DNA from: Lachnospiraceae bacterium
Lineage (GTDB): Bacteria > Bacillota > Clostridia > Lachnospirales > Lachnospiraceae
Direction: 5' to 3'
Length of the DNA: 64,000 nt
NCBI GenBank assembly: GCA_024694625.1
Contig: JAILJP010000083.1
Location: 20,606 to 84,605 of the forward strand
Shown: positions 57,072 through 64,000 of the stretch, in pieces
Layout of the letters: every line of letters begins with the position of its first letter
Position numbering within the stretch: the first letter of the stretch is position 1
Translations under genes and position numbers: made by a program
The notes under the pieces: generated by a model
Told to the model about the DNA's origin: nothing
The model's input: only the letters and a program-made list of their open reading frames with translations
The model's database searches: none

Positions 57072-58120
57072 CCGATGTAAGCCTGTAAAAGTTTCAACAC
57101 ATTTTCCACGCCGTCTTTGTGGCTTCTCTCATAACCGTGGGATGCATAAACACCGGCACCAATCAAACCGTGTTTCAAATCATAGCCGGCCCCCAAAGTA
57201 GCTTCCACATCAGAACCGTAATGAGGGTATACATCTACCGCATAATCCGCTTTTGCTTCTTTTGCTGCTGAAATCAATCCTGTTACCACATCATAGCTGT
57301 AAGGGCCGCCACTGTCCTTGGCACAGATGGAAACCTGACGCTCGGTACAGGTCATCTCACCGCCGGCACATCCCATATCCACGGAAATCGCCTCAGTAAC
57401 CCCCTCCGGAACAGAGGCACATCCGCCATGTCCTACTTCTTCATACACAGTAATATGAGCATACAAATCTCGGTTCAATTCTTTCTGCTCGTCTTTTAAG
57501 TATTTTCCGTAAGCCAATAAAATTGCTACACTTAACTTGTCATCCAAGAATCTGCTCTTAATGTATCCGCTTTTTGTCACTCTGGTTCTAGGATCAAAGG
57601 CAACAATATCTCCCACACTAATGCCCAAAGCCTGGGTTTCTTCTTTTGTGGTAGTAAGCTCGTCAATAACCACTTCCATCTTATCCCAACCACGCTTAAT
57701 CTCATCATACTCGCCATTTACGTGAATGGAGGCGTTGTCCAACTGAAAGGTTCCCTCGTATTCACCGTCAAACTTGGTGATAATACGAACGTTTTCCGTC
57801 TCGGCGTTATTTGGATTCAATCCACCCAAAGGGCTGAGGCGTAAACGACCGTTGTCCTTGATTTCACATACCATTCCCCCTAAAGTATCGGTATGGGCTT
57901 CCAACAGCAATCCGCCTTTTTCACTTTTCTCACTCTTATATAAGGTCACCAAAACTCCACCTTTGTTGGTGAGCTTTGCTTCAAATCCAAGATTTTCAAA
58001 TTCCTTTTTCACATACTCCGCAGCTTCTTTTGTATAACCGGTAGGGGAGGGAATTGCCTCCAATTCAATTAATCGATCCACTGCGTAGTTTGTATATGTA
58101 TTCCATATTTTTTCTGCCAT
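57068..58120 (-). CDS. M42-family metallopeptidase
   Basis: 350 aa from ATG 58120; LEAHTDTLGGMV, LDDKLSVAILLAYGK, VYEEVGHGG, DMGCAGG. Confidence 0.9.
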   Translation of the reverse strand: MAEKIWNTYTNYAVDRLIELEAIPSPTGYTKEAAEYVKKEFENLGFEAKLTNKGGVLVTLYKSEKSEKGGLLLEAHTDTLGGMVCEIKDNGRLRLSPLGGLNPNNAETENVRIITKFDGEYEGTFQLDNASIHVNGEYDEIKRGWDKMEVVIDELTTTKEETQALGISVGDIVAFDPRTRVTKSGYIKSRFLDDKLSVAILLAYGKYLKDEQKELNRDLYAHITVYEEVGHGGCASVPEGVTEAISVDMGCAGGEMTCTERQVSICAKDSGGPYSYDVVTGLISAAKEAKADYAVDVYPHYGSDVEATLGAGYDLKHGLIGAGVYASHGYERSHKDGVENVLKLLQAYIG

Positions 58121-58224
58121 ACCATCATCCTTTCTTAAAAGTCGCTTTTTGACTCCACGTGAAATTATAGCACCCCACCTGCAAAAAACAAAGTAGGCTC
58201 CCGCTCCAATATCACCAATACGCT

Positions 58225-58726
58225 CCATTCACAGCCCCTTTCTATATATCCCCCCTGTGCTGTCCTACCAACCTGCTGCCATTTTGCAAGGATGTTAGAA
58301 CCTCTTGATGCTAAATACGAGCATCCTTTTTGTGTCCGGACAACAATTTACAGTTCGAAGCAAGTGTGTGCCAAGGACAAAGACTTGTTATTTATATTTG
58401 GCGCTTTTCACAACTCAAGGTGAGCCGGCTTAAGTCACCGCTTGCTAAGAAAAAAGACGAAGCATGTTTTTAGATGTCGGTACCACACACAATCTCAGTC
58501 CATTTCGGTTATGTGTTCTCGGCTCACCTTGAGTTGTGAGAAAGCGCCTATTTTAATCTATTCAAGTCTTTGCCAGGCACACATCTTGCGGTAAAATTGT
58601 AAATTCTTGTACGAACACAAAAGAATAAAAGCTGCGAGTATAGCATCTAGAGTTTCTTCATCCGCAGACAAAGCAGCAGGTTGGTAGGACAGCACAGGGG
58701 GAGGGATAGCAAGGGGCTGTGAATGG
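58225..58726. repeat. Giant imperfect palindrome F3, copy 2 (~502 bp)
   Basis: Core near-identical to copy 1; different but self-complementary outer arms CCCCCTGTGCTGTCCTACCAACCTGCTG / CAGCAGGTTGGTAGGACAGCACAGGGGG, and CCATTCACAGCCCC / GGGGCTGTGAATGG. Confidence 0.95.
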
Positions 58727-58814
58727 TAACACAAAATGGGGATTATCAATTGTTCCTCCCCACCATATATGGTATAATTTCATATTATCAGAGAGCATAA
58801 AGGGGACTTTCATT

Positions 58815-59810
58815 ATGAAAAGAATTGTAAAAAAGCTATTGGCAATGGGTTTGTCCATAGCTATGATATTTGGTTTTACCCAGGGGGTATCCGCTGCGGA
58901 TACAGAAATCGCCGCTACGGATTGGATGGCAGAGGTTTCCGATGACACCTTCTTGTCCTCCGTTACTGTACCGGGTACACACGACAGCGGAACAGCCCAT
59001 ATTTTTCCCAGTTTCTTTTTACAGTGCCAATCACTGGGATTTTACGATCAGTTAAACGCAGGCTACCGCTATTTGGACATCCGCCTTGCTTTGGATGAGT
59101 CCGAAGAAAGTGGCACAAAGTTAAAATTTATTCACGCTTTTGGAACCTGCAAAAAAGAATCCAGCTTCTTACAACTGTTTTCCGATACGCTTTATTTAGA
59201 GGATGCCCTGGATGATGTATATACCTTTTTGGATGAGCATCCCACCGAAACCATAGTCTTTAGCGTAAAAGCCGAAAACAAAGAAGATGACCTTTCTGTT
59301 TTTGAAGACACCTTCTTCCAGATTTTGGATCAACATCCGGAAAAATGGTATACACAAAACGCCATTCCTTCCATGGGTGATGTTCGAGGAAAAATTGTTT
59401 TAGTCACTCGTTTTGATGATGTAAACGGCGAAGGGGAAGAACGCATGGGATTGCCTTTCCACTGGTCACAGCAGGATAATACAGAAGCAGTTGTGGATAC
59501 TCAGGAAGTTGTTATGGTAAATGACACCAATCAGCTTTGGGTACAGGATCGTTACAAATACAATGTTGAGACAAAATGGGATGCCATTGTGGAAAGTTTG
59601 GAAAACTGCCAGGCCGGAGACGAAACCTTTTCTCTTAACTTCTGCTCTACCGCAGGAAACGGTTATGCCGGTCATCCCAAAAAATACGCCCGCATTATTA
59701 ACAAAAATCTGTTAAATTACGAGCTATCTTCTCAAACCAGTTATGGAATCATTGTAGTGGACTTTGCAAAGGAGAACTTGGCCCGTCACATTTTTGAGAC
59801 CAACTTCTAA
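58815..59810 (+). CDS. Secreted phosphatidylinositol-specific phospholipase C-like protein
   Basis: 331 aa from ATG 58815; signal peptide, VTVPGTHDSGTAH, GYRYLDIRLAL, FIHAFGTC, VLVTRFD. Confidence 0.9.
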   Translation: MKRIVKKLLAMGLSIAMIFGFTQGVSAADTEIAATDWMAEVSDDTFLSSVTVPGTHDSGTAHIFPSFFLQCQSLGFYDQLNAGYRYLDIRLALDESEESGTKLKFIHAFGTCKKESSFLQLFSDTLYLEDALDDVYTFLDEHPTETIVFSVKAENKEDDLSVFEDTFFQILDQHPEKWYTQNAIPSMGDVRGKIVLVTRFDDVNGEGEERMGLPFHWSQQDNTEAVVDTQEVVMVNDTNQLWVQDRYKYNVETKWDAIVESLENCQAGDETFSLNFCSTAGNGYAGHPKKYARIINKNLLNYELSSQTSYGIIVVDFAKENLARHIFETNF

Positions 59811-59852
59811 TCACAACGGCACTGCAATAAATATATAAAGTGAGGGCAACAA

Positions 59853-60074
59853 ATGGATCATATGATGGAATTCTTCGACGCTGATGAGTTAGAAGAAAAA
59901 TATGACATCATCACAAAAATGCAAGTGCAGGAAGAGTTAAACGATCACGTAATCGACAACTTTGCTGCATCCTTGGATGTAGTCATTGACGACGGTGACT
60001 TGGACAAGCGCATTGATGATTTAAAAAACTGCATAAGAACTAAAATGAAATATGAAAGCAGCCGGTTTCGCTAA
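59853..60074 (+). CDS. Hypothetical protein
   Basis: 73 aa, acidic helical; RBS GTGAGGGC upstream. Confidence 0.6.
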   Translation: MDHMMEFFDADELEEKYDIITKMQVQEELNDHVIDNFAASLDVVIDDGDLDKRIDDLKNCIRTKMKYESSRFR

Positions 60075-60089
60075 ACCGACTGCTTTTCT

Positions 60090-60401
60090 TTATCTTTTCC
60101 AATCTTCTTTTTCAAAGGAATGCTCATTCATCCAATCCACAATGGCACATAAGCCTTCTTCAGAGAAATCCTCCCTATGGGTAATCTTTTTCTCATCATC
60201 CGTCTTTTCAAAACTGTAGGGCTCCGGCCAAATGGTAGCCTGGAAATAAGGATCCTCCGGTTCTTCGTCCTCAGGAGCATCCTCCGGTAATTTCGGAACC
60301 ACTTTTTCGATGCGATAGCGAAGATTTCTTTCACTATCGCTTCCAGAAAAGTGTTCCTTATTGTAAAAGGCCAAGGCCAATAAACGTTCTCTTTTGATCA
60401 T
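60090..60401 (-). CDS. Hypothetical protein
   Basis: 103 aa from ATG 60401 (RBS AGAAAGGACAG). Confidence 0.65.
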   Translation of the reverse strand: MIKRERLLALAFYNKEHFSGSDSERNLRYRIEKVVPKLPEDAPEDEEPEDPYFQATIWPEPYSFEKTDDEKKITHREDFSEEGLCAIVDWMNEHSFEKEDWKR

Positions 60402-60414
60402 AAATCTGTCCTTT

Positions 60415-62154
60415 CTATGGCGTAGTAGCCAAAGGCGCAACCTGATAGGTCACGGTTTGGGATATGGTAGCTCCACTTCCCGGGTTTGTAGCAGTGTAGG
60501 TAATTTCGTATCGTCCTGCATTTTCAAAGGTATAGGTCGCACTTGGTCCTGCTCCTACGTAACTAATCGTAGTAACAAAGTGGCTGTTTCCATCATCGGA
60601 TACATAAACGACATCAGCCTTCAAGGAAGTACTTACATCTCCGCCACTCTTTAAGGTGGCAGTCACTCCATTAAATACGGATACACTATTGCCCTGTGTC
60701 GCAGTCTGAGCCACAACAGCCAAACCTGAAATCGCGGGTTGTGCCGTATCTTTTACATAGTAGATCTTTGCAACTTTGGTTTCCTTTTTACCGGTAGGGT
60801 TGGAAACCGCATACACAACTTCGTAGGTTCCAGGAGTAGCAAAGGAATAAATTCCTCCGTTGGCAGCAGGATGATTGCTTTGTTTTACTACTTCCACTGC
60901 ACCGGTAGACTGATTGGTTACCGTTACTTTGATTCGGGTAGTAACATCCTTGCCACTAACAAGTTTAGCTCTCACTCCCGTCATAAGATTTGCGGAAGTA
61001 CCTGCTTCTAGGGCTACGGTTTCTCCCGTTACACCTGTCAACTTCGGAGCCTTGGTATCCTTTACCACAACTTTCATATACTTGTTAGTCACCTTTTTGT
61101 TGTAAGGATTCTTTACTGTATACTTCACTTTGTAGGTACCGACTCTACCAAACTTATACTTTCCATTTCTGCATTTCTTGTATTTGGACTGACCGGGCTT
61201 TCTCACATAAATCTTCATCTTGGAGGTAAGCTTCTTACCGGAGACGGCAGCCGCTTTTACCTTGGATTTCAGATTCAGTGTCTGGTTATATTCAATGGTT
61301 TTTTTCGATTTAACACCGGTAATTTTTGCCTTAAAGGTATCCTTTACTTCTACAACTACGGAAGCTTGAGCCGTTCTCCCCAAGACATCGGAAGCCGAAT
61401 AGATCAAGGTGTATTTGCCCAGCTTTTTGCGGTTGATTTTTCCGGATACATGAAGACGGTTACTAATATCATTTCCACAGGAATCATAGGCCTTCGCCAT
61501 AGCATTGCCTGTCCACTTCTTACCGTAGGACAAGGTTCTTGGAACCTTGGAAACATCAATAATAACACTTCTGGTATTGTAGGGATTGGCCTCGTCCGGA
61601 TCGGTAGGATCCCAATCCATCTTTGAAGCAGTGCTCACTTTGATGGTCTCCGGCTTTCCCAGAGGATCATTGGCGGCGCTTCCTGCAATAATACGAATGC
61701 TGGTACCCATTCCACAGTTGTCGTAAATCCACTTTGCATCTGCAGTGGTTAATCTGACACAACCGTGGGACGCAGTGGTACCAAGTTTATTGAATTCTCT
61801 GGTCGACTGGGTGGCTGGATTTTTTTCGTAGTACCACACAGAATGGAATAAAACATGACCTGTAATACGGGAACAATACTGCCCGTAGCTTGGTCCATCC
61901 AACTCCCACCAACGATATTTCCCACAAATGCCAAAGGACCCCAAAGGGGTGGCATAGCCGGTGGAACAGGTCATCGCTTTCACAGGATTTCCTGCGGCAT
62001 CAAATACCGTCACAACGTTGGTTCCTTTATTTACCTGCAAAGAATACGCTCCTGCAGCTTCTACTACTGCCCCATCGCCCTGAATACTTCCAAAGGAAGT
62101 CAAAACCATGGCCATTACCATTACATTTATAATGATTCTTTTTAATTTCTTCAT
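60415..62154 (-). CDS. Secreted L,D-transpeptidase (YkuD) with C-terminal Ig-like repeats
   Basis: 579 aa from ATG 62154; signal peptide, TASHGCVRLTTADAKWIYD active-site motif, several bacterial Ig-like repeats. Confidence 0.93.
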   Translation of the reverse strand: MKKLKRIIINVMVMAMVLTSFGSIQGDGAVVEAAGAYSLQVNKGTNVVTVFDAAGNPVKAMTCSTGYATPLGSFGICGKYRWWELDGPSYGQYCSRITGHVLFHSVWYYEKNPATQSTREFNKLGTTASHGCVRLTTADAKWIYDNCGMGTSIRIIAGSAANDPLGKPETIKVSTASKMDWDPTDPDEANPYNTRSVIIDVSKVPRTLSYGKKWTGNAMAKAYDSCGNDISNRLHVSGKINRKKLGKYTLIYSASDVLGRTAQASVVVEVKDTFKAKITGVKSKKTIEYNQTLNLKSKVKAAAVSGKKLTSKMKIYVRKPGQSKYKKCRNGKYKFGRVGTYKVKYTVKNPYNKKVTNKYMKVVVKDTKAPKLTGVTGETVALEAGTSANLMTGVRAKLVSGKDVTTRIKVTVTNQSTGAVEVVKQSNHPAANGGIYSFATPGTYEVVYAVSNPTGKKETKVAKIYYVKDTAQPAISGLAVVAQTATQGNSVSVFNGVTATLKSGGDVSTSLKADVVYVSDDGNSHFVTTISYVGAGPSATYTFENAGRYEITYTATNPGSGATISQTVTYQVAPLATTP

Positions 62155-62175
62155 AAATATGTCTCCCAAAATCGG

Positions 62176-63615
62176 TTATCCTTTATGGCCTCCTACTTGT
62201 CCATTTCTTTCTATGGTCATGGCACCCTCCTCAAAATTGGTGCCACGCAAAATAGCATTCTTTCCATAACGCTGCTTAATAGCCAGCATCGCCTCCTGTA
62301 AAGAGTGCTCTTTTTCCAGTTGTTCTTTTTCTTTTTCATCCTCAGCATCTTCTGCGGCATCGAAAATCGTCATCTGACGATAGGTGGTTTTCTCTGCTTT
62401 TTTCGCAGCCTTTTCACCAATAACATGGTTAGCCACCACCGTCACTCTCCGCACTAAAAGAGAATCATCGGTAATCTCCTCAAACAACTCTGTCATTTTT
62501 TCAATTATCATTTTAGATGAGGATGTATAATAAGGCAAATTCTTTGTGCCATGACCATGTTTTGGAATCAATCTCCCATAGCGGTCTGCAACAATTTCTC
62601 CATGATAGGCCTTTTTCCTGTCTGGATCAGTTAAATTCTCCACATCATAGCCAATGGTAAGCACCAGCTGATTGGTAACCAAATGCTTTTCCACCAAATC
62701 AAGAGCCAAAAGCTCAGACATTTCTTTTACAATTACTCTGGCCTTTTCATGCTCGTAAGGCGACTGAAGAACCTGTCCCTGGCTAAGGGAATTGGTCTCC
62801 GGGCGATAGGCTTTCACCTCTGCAATGGTACAGGGCTCATATCCCCAGGCATGATCAATTAAAAGCTCGGCATTTACCCCAAAAAGTTTATAAAGAAGCT
62901 CTTCGTTGTAATACTCATCCTCTTTTCCTACGGAGCAACGGGCCACATCTCCCATGGTGTACATCCCGTGTTTTTCCAACTTTTTGGCGTATCCACCGCC
63001 CACTCTCCAAAAATCCGTCAGCGGTCGGTGATTCCATAATTGTCTACGATAACTCATCTCATCCAAAGATGCAATTCGAACTCCATTTTCATCTGCCGGC
63101 ATATGTTTTGCAACAATATCCATGGCAATCTTGCAAAGATACATATTCGAACCGATACCTGCTGTGGCGGTAATCCCCGTTTCTGCAAAAACTTCGCGAA
63201 TCATGGTTCGCGCCAACTCCTCTGCTGTCATCTGATAGGTATTCAAATATCCCGTCACATCCATAAAGCACTCATCTACGGAATACACATGCATATCTTC
63301 CGGTGAAATGTACCGTAAATAAATATCAAAAATCCGTGTACTGTATGCCATATAGAGCTTCATCCGAGGCGTCGCCGTAATAAAATCGATATGAAACTGC
63401 TTGGCCTTTTGCTTTACCTCAAATAGTCTGGGACGGCCGGGAATGCCATATGCCTTTAGGGCCGGAGATACAGCCAGACAAATGGTCTTATCTGTGCGAC
63501 TTCCATCTGCCACTACAAGTCTCGCTTTCAAAGGGTCCAACCCTCTTTCCTGACATTCTACGGAGGCATAGAAAGACTTCAAATCTATAGCTATATAGGT
63601 TCTTTGTTTTTCCAT
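62176..63615 (-). CDS. Y-family DNA polymerase (UmuC/ImpB-like)
   Basis: 479 aa; YIAIDLKSFYASVECQERGLDPLKARLVVAD, YSVDECFMDVTGYL, TATAGIGSNMYLCKIAMDIVAKH. Confidence 0.94.
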   Translation of the reverse strand: MEKQRTYIAIDLKSFYASVECQERGLDPLKARLVVADGSRTDKTICLAVSPALKAYGIPGRPRLFEVKQKAKQFHIDFITATPRMKLYMAYSTRIFDIYLRYISPEDMHVYSVDECFMDVTGYLNTYQMTAEELARTMIREVFAETGITATAGIGSNMYLCKIAMDIVAKHMPADENGVRIASLDEMSYRRQLWNHRPLTDFWRVGGGYAKKLEKHGMYTMGDVARCSVGKEDEYYNEELLYKLFGVNAELLIDHAWGYEPCTIAEVKAYRPETNSLSQGQVLQSPYEHEKARVIVKEMSELLALDLVEKHLVTNQLVLTIGYDVENLTDPDRKKAYHGEIVADRYGRLIPKHGHGTKNLPYYTSSSKMIIEKMTELFEEITDDSLLVRRVTVVANHVIGEKAAKKAEKTTYRQMTIFDAAEDAEDEKEKEQLEKEHSLQEAMLAIKQRYGKNAILRGTNFEEGAMTIERNGQVGGHKG

Positions 63616-63794
63616 GGTTCCTCCTTTCTGTCATGGCTTCCTATTGAGCTGATTTCTCCGCCATCTACTTCTTTCTATTGGACTTATTATAACATACAGA
63701 TGCAAACTTGTGTTCTGTTTTCATTCTTTCTTTTCGAATATATTTGTTCCCATTGGAGTTTATTTTGATGCATCAGCCCGCCTGCCCTGCCCTC

Positions 63795-64000
63795 CTGCTG
63801 CCATTTTGCAAGTGTGTGCTAGGGACAAAGACTTGTTGTTTATTTATAGCGCTTTTCACAACTCAAGGTGAGCCGGCTTAAGTCACCGCTTGCTAAGAAA
63901 AAAGACGAAGCATGTTTTTAGATGTCGGTACCACACACAATCTCAGTCCATTTCGGTTATGTGTTCTCGGTGCCGTCCATGGCACCTCGTACCGACATCT
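63795..64000. repeat. Giant imperfect palindrome F3, copy 3 (truncated by window end; core start given)
   Basis: CTGCTGCCATTTTGCAAG then jump to TGTGTGCTAGGGACAAAGACTTG...ACTCAAGGTGAGCCGGCTTAAGTCACCG...ATGTCGGTACCACACACAATCTCAG...CGTACCGACATCT. Confidence 0.92.

Noticed and set aside
1-64000. CRISPR array, restriction-modification, prophage or integrase genes
   Set aside because: No regularly spaced repeats with unique spacers and no cas, methylase, integrase or phage structural ORFs recognised in the track.

Overview
The window looks like a low-to-mid GC Firmicutes chromosome segment, most likely Lachnospiraceae (inferred from gene content and AGGAGG-type Shine-Dalgarno sites). About 48 protein genes can be supported. 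They include a chemotaxis receptor; a two-gene old-yellow-enzyme/CaiB-BaiF operon; pdxST with a divergent MocR/PdxR-like regulator; a domain-permuted membrane GH3 beta-glucosidase; an AgrA/AgrC-like two-component system; and tRNA-Leu(CAG). Further on are a secreted beta-helix-like surface protein; a four-gene c-di-GMP/phosphorelay operon; a DASS transporter; a MATE/cNMP-like/HD operon; alaS; a sugar isomerase/kinase/LacI/GPH locus; engB-clpX-clpP-tig; a secreted PI-PLC; an L,D-transpeptidase; and a Y-family polymerase. The most unusual content is non-coding. (1) A three-copy family of ~0.5-kb giant imperfect palindromes has outer stems that differ between copies yet stay self-complementary. 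(2) A three-copy ~190-bp element is built from six alternating CCGGGC/GCCCGG arms. (3) REP-like GGGGACGGTTCT palindromes include one with compensatory stem changes. (4) A candidate leader-peptide attenuator precedes the c-di-GMP operon. (5) Several small ORFs (24, 27 and 53 aa) are missing from the supplied ORF track. Identities are from my own reading of the translations; no database search was run.
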